Below, in pieces: positions 23,594 to 31,891 of a stretch of 64,000 nt of DNA. The stretch is from an uncultured Elusimicrobia bacterium (GTDB lineage Bacteria > Elusimicrobiota > Elusimicrobia > UBA1565 > UBA9628), in the NCBI GenBank assembly GCA_903830945.1, contig CAIKVT010000036.1, positions 124,001 to 188,000 on the forward strand, given 5' to 3'. The notes below the pieces were generated by a model, which had not been told where the DNA came from, did not search any database, and was given only the letters and a program-made list of their open reading frames with translations. The first letter of the stretch is position 1. Each line of letters begins with the position of its first letter. Position numbers and translations under genes: made by a program.

Positions 23594-24881
23594 GGGGACT
23601 CCGGGGAGGCTCTTTTTCCGTGGAAGCCACGATCTTCAAGAGCAATTCAGCCTGAGCGTCCATGCGCTGGACTAATTTCGTCATGTCGGAATGGCCGCCG
23701 AGGGCGCCCGCGATCTTGGCGGCCGCGCGGGCGCGGCGGGAAGCCTCTCGGGCATTGGCGGCGGCTGTATCTTTGGGGTCGTCCGGGTTCTCGCTTCCCC
23801 GGTTATAAAGCGCTTCTTCTTCTTGCTCTTTGCCCTCCGCGTCGTCGGCGAAGGACGAGGAAGTCTGGGAGAGTTCTTCGGCCTTTGTGGCCAGCTCGGC
23901 AGGATCGCCCATGAGCGCGGCCAGGGCGCCGCGTTGGCCGGCTAATTCGCCCAGAGCTCCTAAAGCTCGCGAAGCGGCATCTTTGTCACCGGGAGCGACC
24001 GCCAGCGAGACCTCGGAACAAGAAGAAGGGACGGCGTCCAGTAAACGAAAAGCCGATGCCAGTTCCGCGCGCAGGGACTCGGCTTTGGCGCCGAAGAGGT
24101 CGTGCTCGCGGGCGATCGCGGCAGTCAGGACCTTGCGGCATTCCAGATTGCGGAAGGCCGTCGATCCGTTCCGGATCTGGCCGATCTGTTCGTCGAGGTC
24201 GGTCTTGGCCGGGTAGTATTTCGGAGCCGCCTCTTGGAGCCGGGCCTTGATGCTTCCCGATTCCTGGGAATGGGGATAGTTCTTCAGAAACCATTGCCAG
24301 GCCAAGCGGGTGCCCAGCGCCTTAGTCTTCTGGTACTCGTCTTTTTCCAGCTTGGTCTTGAGGGGGCTGACGCCATCTGCCCCTGGATACTGGGCGAGGA
24401 AGAGGGCGATCTCGTCAGTATCGCCGGCTTGGCGCAAGGCATCTAAGCGCAGCTTCTGCAGGGCTTTCCTGAGTTCGGCAGCCTGGGGGTCATCCGAATA
24501 GGAAGAAAGATATCTTCTGTAGTCGTCCTGTTGGCCCTTGCCGTCGATCAGGAGCTTGCAGGCCCTTTGCCGAGCTTCCTGGGCCATCGGGTGGTGAGGA
24601 TGGCGGTCGATGAAGGTCAGGTAGATCGCCGCTGTGTTTTGCTCCTGGGCTTCTTTCCAATAGGCGATGCCGAGTCCCTCGGCAGCTTCTTGGGCGTGGG
24701 AGCTTTTTGGGTAGTGGTTGATGAACGACTGCCAATCCTCGGAGCTGCCCGTGGTTTGGGCTCTATGGAACTCGTTTTTTTCCGACAAGGCGCCCTGGAC
24801 GGTCTCGACCATCCCCTGTTCGGCGCAGCCGGCCACGAAGCACAGCAGCGGCAGCGCTGCCAGAGCGCGGAATTTCACCAT
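23586..24881 (-). CDS. Lipoprotein with TPR-like repeats
   Basis: A 431-residue lipoprotein. The lipobox is FVAGC, with the acylated cysteine near residue 19. Residues ~35-230 contain helical repeats of tetratricopeptide or BamD/YbgF type (SSEDWQSFINHYPKSSHAQEAAEGLGIAYW and the parallel IYLTFIDRHPHHPMAQEARQ), which usually bind peptides or scaffold envelope complexes. The C-terminal half is charged and coiled-coil-like. It lacks an outer-membrane-retention Asp at +2 (Ala-Glu follow), so an outer-membrane site is likely if Lol rules apply. It lies between an outer-membrane barrel and a secreted coiled-coil protein with overlapping reading frames on both sides. Confidence 0.8.
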   Translation of the reverse strand: MVKFRALAALPLLCFVAGCAEQGMVETVQGALSEKNEFHRAQTTGSSEDWQSFINHYPKSSHAQEAAEGLGIAYWKEAQEQNTAAIYLTFIDRHPHHPMAQEARQRACKLLIDGKGQQDDYRRYLSSYSDDPQAAELRKALQKLRLDALRQAGDTDEIALFLAQYPGADGVSPLKTKLEKDEYQKTKALGTRLAWQWFLKNYPHSQESGSIKARLQEAAPKYYPAKTDLDEQIGQIRNGSTAFRNLECRKVLTAAIAREHDLFGAKAESLRAELASAFRLLDAVPSSCSEVSLAVAPGDKDAASRALGALGELAGQRGALAALMGDPAELATKAEELSQTSSSFADDAEGKEQEEEALYNRGSENPDDPKDTAAANAREASRRARAAAKIAGALGGHSDMTKLVQRMDAQAELLLKIVASTEKEPPRSPHD

Positions 24882-25609
24882 GAAAAGCCGACGCCGGCGA
24901 CGATGCGGTTCGAGTTGAGGGTCTTGAAGGTGAATGAGGAATCCGTGAAGTTGCCGGTGCCGCTGTAAACGCTGTTCTTGATGACCAGCGGGGTTATCAG
25001 GTTAGTGAATCGGTCCTCCATGAACAGGTTGAAGTGGTTGGAAATCAGCCACCGGCCCCCTACGAAGAGGTTGTACCCAAGAGCGCCAGAGAGACCTGGG
25101 GTATTGGGAGAATAGGTATTATTCGTAAAGTTAAAACTCGTGTAAGTGTAGGACATCAGTGGCGTGCAAAGGCCCGCCCCGCCGTAAAGCCGCACAAAGC
25201 GCAAGGGTATCCCGGCGATGAGGTCGACTCCTGGCTGGATCACGAAGCCGCCTTGCTCGGCGGTACTAAGCGACCCTGTCGCTGGATAAGGATATTTAGC
25301 CTTGGCGGAATAGAAATCCGTTACAAAAGCGCCGCCCAGAGAGAAGCGCTCCCACTTGTGCATGGCGCCGACGCGCAGGCCGCCTGCGATGCTGCTGCCG
25401 ACCTGGAGATGGCTCATGGATTGGTCGTCAGGCCCATTGCCGATTCGTAGGCCGGTTGATTGTTTTTTCACAACCGAACTTTCCGTCGCATTGACGGGCG
25501 CGAAGGTCGCTCCACCTACGAACATGTCAAAAAAACCTTCCGCCGAGGCAGGGCCGGCGGCAGCGAACATGAGCGAGATAATCAAAGCGCAACGAAATAT
25601 TTTTGTCAT
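24875..25609 (-). CDS. Predicted small outer-membrane beta-barrel protein
   Basis: A 244-residue exported protein with a signal peptide (ALIISLMFAAAGPASA) and a series of aromatic-ended strands. It finishes in NRIVAGVGFSW, a typical barrel C-terminus with a final aromatic residue. Size and strand pattern suggest an 8- to 10-stranded barrel of the OmpW/OmpA type; I do not recognise the exact family. AGGGG precedes the ATG by about 6 bases. First gene of a three-gene operon with the TPR-like lipoprotein and a coiled-coil protein. It is somewhat richer in A/T than its neighbours. Confidence 0.75.
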   Translation of the reverse strand: MTKIFRCALIISLMFAAAGPASAEGFFDMFVGGATFAPVNATESSVVKKQSTGLRIGNGPDDQSMSHLQVGSSIAGGLRVGAMHKWERFSLGGAFVTDFYSAKAKYPYPATGSLSTAEQGGFVIQPGVDLIAGIPLRFVRLYGGAGLCTPLMSYTYTSFNFTNNTYSPNTPGLSGALGYNLFVGGRWLISNHFNLFMEDRFTNLITPLVIKNSVYSGTGNFTDSSFTFKTLNSNRIVAGVGFSW

Positions 25610-25688
25610 TTTATCCCCTGAGATGACGGTTTATTCTACTGAAGTGTTACTTTACCTGATTTTCGACCCGGCGCGCAACGGAGATCGG

Positions 25689-26954
25689 TCAGTGGGCCAG
25701 GGTCGCGGCATAACCCGCGGCCAGCCCTGAAGCCCAGGCGAAGTGGAGGTTGCAGCCGCCGCTGTCGCCGTCCACGTCGAGCATCTCGCCGGTGAGGTGG
25801 AGCCCCGCCGCCTTGCGCGAGCCGAAACCGCGCGGGTCCACCTCGTCGACGCTCACCCCTCCGGCCGTGACCATGGCCTCGTTCCAGCCGCGAGCCCCGA
25901 TGATCTCGAAGCGCCAGTCCTGCAAGAATGCCGCCAGGCGCTCGGAGGCGTCGCGGCCCAACGAATCCAGGGGGCGGTTGGCATCCCAGGCTAAAGAGTC
26001 GCAGATCGCCCCGGACAACTGGGCCGAAAACATCCCAAGGAAGAAGTCCTTGAGGGGCCGCTTCGAGCGGCCGGCCCAGCGGCCGATGATCATGGCGCGC
26101 AGTCCCTGCGGGGTGAACTCCGGGAACAGGTCGAGGCTGCCCGCCACCGGCCCCTTGGCCAGGGCCTGGACCGCCTCGCGGCTCACATCCAAGGTCGCGG
26201 GGCCGGAGAGGCCGTAGTCCGTAAATAGGACTTCGCCTCGGCTGCGGGAGATCTCGTGTTGGCCGCTGAACATGCGCAGGCCGGCCTCCACGCGCAGCCC
26301 ATGGAGACGCTTGATCGCGCTGTCCTTGACGAGCAGGGGGACCAAGGCCGGAGAGAGTTTGCTCACCGAGTGGCCCAAGGACCTGGCCAAGCTGTAGCCG
26401 CTCTGGCTGCCGCCGAGCTGAGGGTAGGACGCGCCGCCGCAGGCGAGTATGATCCGGTCGCAGGGCAGATCCTCGCTCTCGTGGGCCTGGACCAAAGGAG
26501 TATCCTTTTTCCAAGGCACGGCCGCGGTCTTGAGGATGAAGCCGCCGCCCTCGCGCTTGACGGCCGCGGCTTCGGTGCCGAGCCGGACCGTCACGTTCAA
26601 TCGTTCCAGTTCCGCTTTGAGCACGTCAAGCACTGCGTGGGACTTGCCGCAGCGGGGGAAGATGCGGCCGTCGCTTTCCGTTACGGTCAAGAGGCCCAGT
26701 TCCGAGAAAAGCCGGTCCGGCTTGAAGAGGGAGAGGACCTCGCGGATGAAGGCGGGCTTGGCGCCGTGGTAGCGATCCGGGGTGATGCGGCTGTTGCCGA
26801 GGTTGCAGCGCCCGCCCCCGCTGGCCAGGATCTTGCGTCCCAACGAGTGCCCGCGCTCCAGCAGCGTCACCTGGGAGGTGCTGCGGGCCGCGGCGATGGC
26901 TGCGACCAAGCCTGAGGCCCCTCCGCCGACGATCGTGATACTACGCGGCGGCAT
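25689..26954 (-). CDS. BaiN/HI0933-family FAD-dependent oxidoreductase
   Basis: A 421-residue flavoprotein of the HI0933/BaiN family (also annotated 'aminoacetone oxidase family'). The N-terminal dinucleotide motif is TIVGGGASGLVAAIAAA; GHSLGRKILASGGGRCNLGN is the family's characteristic loop, and DGRIFP, LACGGASYPQLGGSQSGY and the C-terminal TGEMLDVDGDSGGCNLHFAWASG complete it. BaiN reduces a double bond in bile-acid intermediates in gut clostridia; most members have no known substrate. I chose the ATG at 26954 so that the protein begins MPPRSITIVGGG; the longer frame has a poor N-terminus overlapping the upstream gene. It starts 4 bases after the molybdenum-hydroxylase large-subunit stop, so both are probably one transcript, and it might act on the hydroxylated product. 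Confidence 0.88.
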   Translation of the reverse strand: MPPRSITIVGGGASGLVAAIAAARSTSQVTLLERGHSLGRKILASGGGRCNLGNSRITPDRYHGAKPAFIREVLSLFKPDRLFSELGLLTVTESDGRIFPRCGKSHAVLDVLKAELERLNVTVRLGTEAAAVKREGGGFILKTAAVPWKKDTPLVQAHESEDLPCDRIILACGGASYPQLGGSQSGYSLARSLGHSVSKLSPALVPLLVKDSAIKRLHGLRVEAGLRMFSGQHEISRSRGEVLFTDYGLSGPATLDVSREAVQALAKGPVAGSLDLFPEFTPQGLRAMIIGRWAGRSKRPLKDFFLGMFSAQLSGAICDSLAWDANRPLDSLGRDASERLAAFLQDWRFEIIGARGWNEAMVTAGGVSVDEVDPRGFGSRKAAGLHLTGEMLDVDGDSGGCNLHFAWASGLAAGYAATLAH

Positions 26955-26958
26955 TCGG

Positions 26959-29406
26959 CTACTTCTTCCCGCGCAGGGCCAAGGCGACCTTTTCGGCCGT
27001 GATCGGCATGCTCTTGATGCGTATGCCAACGGCGTCTTCGACCGCGTTGGCCACCATGGAAGCGGCCGGGATCATGGTGTGCTCGCCCACGCCGCGCGCT
27101 CCGTAGGGGCCGTCCGGCTGAGCCGTCTCGATGATGATGGGCACGACTTCCTCGGGGATGTCTAAAGCCGTGGGGATCTTATAGTCCGAGAAGTTGGCGT
27201 TGAGCAGACGTCCCTTGGCGTCGAAGCGCATGTCCTCGTAGAGAACCGTGGCCAGGCCCTGAAGGAGACCGCCCGTCACCTGCCCGCGGATGAGGCCGGG
27301 GTTGATGGCTTTTCCGACGTCGGCGGCCAAGACGGCTTTTAAGACCTTAATCTTGCCCGTCTGCTTGTCGATCTCCAGGATGATGCCGCCCGCGCCCGTG
27401 GTGTAGTGCACGTTCGGGTGCCCGCCCTGGCCGGTCTCGGGGTCGGAGATGGCGGAGGCGAACTCGGGCATGAACATGCCGTGGCCCATGATCGGGCCGC
27501 CCTTGAAGGTGTGGTCCTCGGCCTGGATGCCGGTGATGACGAAGTCCTTGAGCGCCAGCTGCCAGCCTTTGCGGGTGCGGCATTTGACGCACTCGTCTTC
27601 GAGATAGAGGCGGTCTTTCTCCATGCGCAAAGTCCGCTGCACGATGTCAAAGATCTGCTCGCGCGCGTCCAAGGCCGCCTTCTTGACCGCGTTGCCGCAG
27701 CCCCAGGTGACGTGGGAGCCCACGGTCTGCCACTCGTAAGGGTTGCGGTCCGTGTCCGGAGTCTCGACGCGGATCTTTGAGACCGGGACGGCGAGCACCT
27801 CCGAGGCGATCTGGGCCATGACGGTGAGCAGGCCTTGGCCGAGTTCCATGCCTGAGACCAGGAGGTTGATGCTGCCGTCCTCGTTGAACTTCAAGAAAGC
27901 GGAGGATGATGCGTTAGGCGGCATGGCCGGCGCTTTCCAGTACAAGACCAAGGCCTTGCCTATGGCCTTGTTGGGGTCCTTGGAGACTTCCTTCTGGCCC
28001 CAGCGGATCTCGACTGCTGTCTTGCCGATGGCCTCCTGCAGGCCGGTGGGGTTCATGTGCGCGCCATAGGCCAGGACGTCGCCTTCCTTGATGGCGTTCT
28101 TTTTACGCAGGGCCACGGGATCCATCTTGAGCTTGCGCGCGACCTGGCTCAGGTGAGACTCCAGGCCGAAGCCGAACTCGGAGTAGCCGAAGCCGCGGTA
28201 CGGGCCGCCGGGGGGGAGGTTGGTGTAGACGCAGACGGAGTCGATCTTGACATTGTCGATCTTGTAGGGGCCGGTGGCGGAGAGGCCGGTGGCGTTGACC
28301 ACGTTGGCGCCGTATTCGACGTAGGCGCCGGCGTCCCAGTAGATGGTGTGCTCCAGAGCGGTGATGGCGCCGTCTTTCTTCACGCCTATCTTGAGCTTGG
28401 AGACCACGCCCTGGCGCTGGTAGGTGTTGTAGAACTCTTGGGCGCGGTTCCACATGACCTTGACCGGATGGCCTTTGACCGTGGTGGCCAAAGCCGCGCC
28501 CAGTATCTCCATGGAGACGCCGGCCTTGCCGCCGAAGCCGCCGCCGATGTAGGGGGTGATGACGCGGATGTCCTTGTGCGTGATGCCCAAAGGCGCCAAG
28601 GCTTCGGCGAAGCCGTGGCGTTGGGTGTAGGGCGACTGCGAGGCGGTCCAGACCGTGAGGCGGCCGGAGGCGTCGTAGAGGCCGACCGCGCCGTGGACTT
28701 CGATGGAGCAGTGGGCGTAGCGGGGGACGGTGTAGGTGTCCTCGAATACGAGGTCAGCGGCCTTGAAGCCTTGATCCGCGTCGCCCTTGCGGATCTTGCG
28801 CCAGTGGGCGATGTTGGTGCCGGCCTTGGGGAAGAACCAGGGCACGTGCTGGTATCTGCCGAGGTCGGGGTGGATGAGGGTGGCCTTGTCTTTCAAGGCG
28901 GTCATGGGGTCGAGCATGGGGGTGAGTTCTTCGTACTCGACCTTGATCAAAGCGGCGGCTTTCTTGGCGATCTTTGGGTCCCAGGCGATGACCGCGGCGA
29001 CCTGCTCGCCGACGAAGCGGACGCGGTCCTGGGCGAAGATGTGGCGGTCCTTCATGTACAGGCCGAACACGTAGGGGAAGTCCTTGCCGGTGACGACCTT
29101 GACCACGCCTTGGACCTTGAGGGCGGCCGAGGGGTCGATGCGCTTGATGCGGGCGTGGGCGAAGGGGCTTTCCACGATGCAAGCGTAGAGGAGCTTGGGG
29201 CCGAACTCGATGTCGTCGACGAACTGGGCCGCGCCCATGACTTTTTCCAGGCCGTCGATGCGGGGCACGGAGTGGCCTACGGTCTTGTAGTCGTGGGTGT
29301 GGGCGGAGGGGGCGTGGAGGCGTTCGCCGAGCTTGATCTGGCCGGCGATGGTCTTGTGGCCGTTGCCGTTGTGATGAGGGTTGTGGATGAGCTTGGAGTT
29401 CGCCAT
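26959..29406 (-). CDS. Xanthine dehydrogenase-family molybdenum hydroxylase, large (molybdopterin) subunit
   Basis: An 815-residue catalytic subunit of the xanthine dehydrogenase/aldehyde oxidase family, which hydroxylates a carbon of a heterocycle or aldehyde using water. Signature stretches: GGGFGGKAG, YRGFGYSEFGFGLESHL, SGMELGQGL and GARGVGEHTMIPAA, which places the catalytic glutamate at about residue 775. It lacks the selenium/copper loop AYxCSFR of CO dehydrogenase, so CoxL is unlikely. The N-terminal ~45 residues are unusually histidine-rich (seven His). A CVKC pair occurs around residue 590. The 2Fe-2S and FAD subunits needed for activity lie 7 kb away (36275-37623) on the same strand. 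No MocA/XdhC maturation gene is seen. The substrate is likely a purine or related heterocycle judging from context. Confidence 0.88.
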   Translation of the reverse strand: MANSKLIHNPHHNGNGHKTIAGQIKLGERLHAPSAHTHDYKTVGHSVPRIDGLEKVMGAAQFVDDIEFGPKLLYACIVESPFAHARIKRIDPSAALKVQGVVKVVTGKDFPYVFGLYMKDRHIFAQDRVRFVGEQVAAVIAWDPKIAKKAAALIKVEYEELTPMLDPMTALKDKATLIHPDLGRYQHVPWFFPKAGTNIAHWRKIRKGDADQGFKAADLVFEDTYTVPRYAHCSIEVHGAVGLYDASGRLTVWTASQSPYTQRHGFAEALAPLGITHKDIRVITPYIGGGFGGKAGVSMEILGAALATTVKGHPVKVMWNRAQEFYNTYQRQGVVSKLKIGVKKDGAITALEHTIYWDAGAYVEYGANVVNATGLSATGPYKIDNVKIDSVCVYTNLPPGGPYRGFGYSEFGFGLESHLSQVARKLKMDPVALRKKNAIKEGDVLAYGAHMNPTGLQEAIGKTAVEIRWGQKEVSKDPNKAIGKALVLYWKAPAMPPNASSSAFLKFNEDGSINLLVSGMELGQGLLTVMAQIASEVLAVPVSKIRVETPDTDRNPYEWQTVGSHVTWGCGNAVKKAALDAREQIFDIVQRTLRMEKDRLYLEDECVKCRTRKGWQLALKDFVITGIQAEDHTFKGGPIMGHGMFMPEFASAISDPETGQGGHPNVHYTTGAGGIILEIDKQTGKIKVLKAVLAADVGKAINPGLIRGQVTGGLLQGLATVLYEDMRFDAKGRLLNANFSDYKIPTALDIPEEVVPIIIETAQPDGPYGARGVGEHTMIPAASMVANAVEDAVGIRIKSMPITAEKVALALRGKK

Positions 29407-29434
29407 GAGATCCCCCAGAATGGAAAGCTACGGG

Positions 29435-29450
29435 ATTCTACCAATTTGGC
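29435..29450 (-). promoter_or_regulatory. Possible promoter of the molybdenum-hydroxylase large subunit
   Basis: The minus strand reads GCCAAATTGGTAGAAT; TAGAAT would be the -10 element, 28 bases before the start codon, which has a GGGGGA ribosome-binding site. A near-identical GCCAAATTTGGTATCCT sits upstream of the OPT gene (33884-33900). Confidence 0.4.
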
Positions 29451-29496
29451 GCTGGTTTTCTGCCGGATTCAGTAGAAATTTCTTATAGTATGCGGT

Positions 29497-30375
29497 ATGC
29501 GAAATATCACTATCGCCGTGATGCTGGTGCTATTTCCCTGGCCGTGCTTGGGTCAGGAGTCCGGCCTCCCCCAGCCGCCCCCGGCCTTCCTGGATGTCGG
29601 GGACTATGAGGCAGGGACGGAGAGCGCAACGACGCCTTCCGATGGACTAAAGGGCGCCGAGTCCCTTCCGCCATCACCCAATGCGTCGGCGGTCGGCATC
29701 GAGTGGGTGACTATTCCTGGCGGGAGCTTTATGATGGGCGCGGGCGATTTGACGGACACAAAACCGCGGCACGAAGTGACGGTCGAGACTTTCCAGATGG
29801 CGAAGACCTTGGTGACGAACAAGCAGTACCAAGCTTGCGTCCAGGCTGGGGCGTGCACTCCTCCCAGCGGCATACCCTCGGACATGCAAGCCGATGACCA
29901 GCCGGTGGTTGATGTGGACTGGAATCAGGCCGAGGCCTTTTCGGAGTGGGTCGGCGGTCGGCTGCCGAGCGAAGCCGAGTGGGAGTACGCGGCGCGCAGT
30001 GGGGGCAAGGAGCGGAAGTATCCGTGGGGCAACCAAGACGCTACATGCAAGAGGGCCGTCATCAGCGCGGACGCCGACGGTTGCGGGCGCAATGCGACTT
30101 GGCCTGTGTGCTCAAAGGCGGCCGGCAACACGAAGCAGGGGCTTTGCGACATGGCGGGCAATGTTTGGGAGTGGGTGCAGGATCGGTACCACGGATCGTA
30201 TGACGGCGCGCCAACTGACGGGAGCGCATGGGAAAATGCCGCTGGCTCCAGCCGGGTCATGCGCGGCGGTTCCTGGCATTTCGCGGCCAGGTACGCCCGG
30301 TCCGCTCGCCGCGGCCGCGGCGCCCCGGGCTACCGCTTCAGCTACCTGGGGTTTCGCCCATCGCGGTCGCGCTGA
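29497..30375 (+). CDS. Secreted SUMF1/formylglycine-generating-enzyme-domain protein
   Basis: A 292-residue exported protein with a signal peptide (ITIAVMLVLFPWPCLGQ) and, from about residue 70, a formylglycine-generating-enzyme (SUMF1) fold: WVTIPGGSFMMGAGD, LPSEAEWEYAARSG, LCDMAGNVWEWVQDRYHG, RVMRGGSWHFAARYARSA and LGFRPSR. True formylglycine-generating enzymes activate sulfatases through a cysteine pair; the equivalent C-terminal cysteines are not obvious here and no sulfatase is near, so a non-catalytic or ligand-binding role is at least as likely. TATAGT stands 7 bases before the ATG, with no ribosome-binding site, so the transcript may be leaderless. It is the only plus-strand gene in a minus-strand region. 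Confidence 0.87.
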   Translation: MRNITIAVMLVLFPWPCLGQESGLPQPPPAFLDVGDYEAGTESATTPSDGLKGAESLPPSPNASAVGIEWVTIPGGSFMMGAGDLTDTKPRHEVTVETFQMAKTLVTNKQYQACVQAGACTPPSGIPSDMQADDQPVVDVDWNQAEAFSEWVGGRLPSEAEWEYAARSGGKERKYPWGNQDATCKRAVISADADGCGRNATWPVCSKAAGNTKQGLCDMAGNVWEWVQDRYHGSYDGAPTDGSAWENAAGSSRVMRGGSWHFAARYARSARRGRGAPGYRFSYLGFRPSRSR

Positions 30376-30427
30376 ACGCTTGGCGCTGGAGCCCTTATGC
30401 GGTGAGCTGCGGACGGCCGCGGCGCCG

Positions 30428-31870
30428 TCAGCCCGGCTCACCGAACACCGTATAATGCCACGGCTTGCGCGCCGCGCCCGTGGTTTCGAACATCACGTGC
30501 TTGGCCACCGTGTACTCCTCCAGCGCGTACTTGGAAAGGTCCTTGCCAAAGCCCGACTCCTTGAAGCCTCCGTGCGGCATTTCCGAGGCCAAGGGCAGGT
30601 GGTCGTTGACCCACACCGTCCCGAAGCGCAGGCCGTTGACCATGCGTAAAGCTCTCTGCACGTCCCGCGTCCACACCGAGCCGGCCAGGCCGTAGCGCAC
30701 GTCGTTGGCCAAGGCCAGCGCCTGCGCCTCGTCATTAAATCCTAGCAAGCACACCACCGGGCCGAAGATCTCGCTTTGCACCAGTTCAGAATCCTGGGCC
30801 GCTCCCGCCATGATCGTCGGCTCGAAGAAGAAGCCCTGCCGCAAGCCCTTCGGCCGCCTGCCGCCCAGCAGGACGCGCGCGCCTTTGGCGCGCTGGAGAA
30901 AGCCTTCCACTCGAGCTCTCTGCTCCGCGGATATGAGCGGTCCCATGTCGGTCCCGGGCTTTGAAGGATCGCCCACACGCAGCTTGCCCGCCTCCTTGAC
31001 GAAAGCCGCGGTGAAGCGTTTGAGGGCGCTCTGCTCCACATAGATACGCGTGGCCGCGGTGCAGTCCTGGCCGCAGTTGACGAACGAAGCCACCACCGCT
31101 CCCTGCACGGCCGCGTCTAGGTCCGCGTCCGCGAAGACCACGAAGGGCGCCTTGCCGCCAAGCTCGAAGGTCAGACGCTTGACCGTGGCAGAGGCCTGGA
31201 CCATGATCTTGCGGCCGGTCTCCGTGTCGCCGGTAAACGAGATCATCCGCACGTCAGGATGCGAGGTCAAGGCGCGCCCCGTCTCCTCGGCCCCGGTCAC
31301 CACGTTGAGCACGCCCTCCGGGATACCCGCCTCCAAGGCCAGCCGCCCTAACTCCATAGTGGTCAAGGGCGTCAGTCTCGAGGGTTTGATCACGCAGGTG
31401 TTGCCCGCCGCCAGGGCGGGGCCCAGCTTCCAGGCCGCCATCATGAGCGGGTAGTTCCAGGGCGTGATCAAGGCCGTCACGCCTACAGGCTCGCGCCGGA
31501 TGACCGAGGTGTAGCCGGCCGAGTACTCGCCCGTGCCCGCGCCCTCGGGGCAGCGCGCGGCCGCGGCGAAGAAGCGCAGGTTGTCCACGGCGAAGGGGAT
31601 GTCTCCGTCGCGGGCCAGCTTAACGGGCTTGCCCGTGTTGCGGGACTCCAGTTCAGCCAGGGCGGCGAGGTCGGCCTCGATGAGACCGGCCCACTTCAAG
31701 ATGACGGTGGAGCGCTCGGCTGGAGACTTGCCGGACCAGACGCCGGAGTCGAAGGATTTCTTGGCTGCGGCCACGGCCCGGTCCACATCCCGGGGGCCGG
31801 CGTCTACGGTCTCGGCGATGATCTCTTCGGTCGCTGGGTTGAGGATCGGCCGCTTCGCGCTTTTCACCAT
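30428..31870 (-). CDS. NAD(P)-dependent aldehyde dehydrogenase
   Basis: A 480-residue aldehyde dehydrogenase, most like gamma-aminobutyraldehyde/betaine-aldehyde dehydrogenases (PatD type). It oxidises an aldehyde to the acid in the cytoplasm. Key segments: TPWNYPLMMAAWKLGPALAAGN, the nucleotide loop SFTGDTETGRKIM, the catalytic base in FELGGKAP and the catalytic cysteine in NCGQDCTAATR; SEIFGPVV and GGFKESGFGKD close the fold. It starts 21 bases after the OPT transporter stop, so they share a transcript. Its substrate could be an aminoaldehyde or the acetaldehyde from ethanolamine ammonia-lyase; the sequence alone does not decide this. Confidence 0.92.
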   Translation of the reverse strand: MVKSAKRPILNPATEEIIAETVDAGPRDVDRAVAAAKKSFDSGVWSGKSPAERSTVILKWAGLIEADLAALAELESRNTGKPVKLARDGDIPFAVDNLRFFAAAARCPEGAGTGEYSAGYTSVIRREPVGVTALITPWNYPLMMAAWKLGPALAAGNTCVIKPSRLTPLTTMELGRLALEAGIPEGVLNVVTGAEETGRALTSHPDVRMISFTGDTETGRKIMVQASATVKRLTFELGGKAPFVVFADADLDAAVQGAVVASFVNCGQDCTAATRIYVEQSALKRFTAAFVKEAGKLRVGDPSKPGTDMGPLISAEQRARVEGFLQRAKGARVLLGGRRPKGLRQGFFFEPTIMAGAAQDSELVQSEIFGPVVCLLGFNDEAQALALANDVRYGLAGSVWTRDVQRALRMVNGLRFGTVWVNDHLPLASEMPHGGFKESGFGKDLSKYALEEYTVAKHVMFETTGAARKPWHYTVFGEPG

Positions 31871-31891
31871 GAGACCTCCGCCAGATTAAGA

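Noticed and set aside
28057..29475. A 472-codon plus-strand frame over the molybdenum-hydroxylase large subunit
   Set aside because: Val/Gly/Asp-rich complement artefact of a conserved gene on the minus strand.
29894..30649. A 251-codon frame spanning the end of the SUMF1-domain gene and the end of the aldehyde dehydrogenase gene
   Set aside because: It overlaps two convincing genes out of frame and its sequence is low-complexity Arg/Ala/Gly/Ser.
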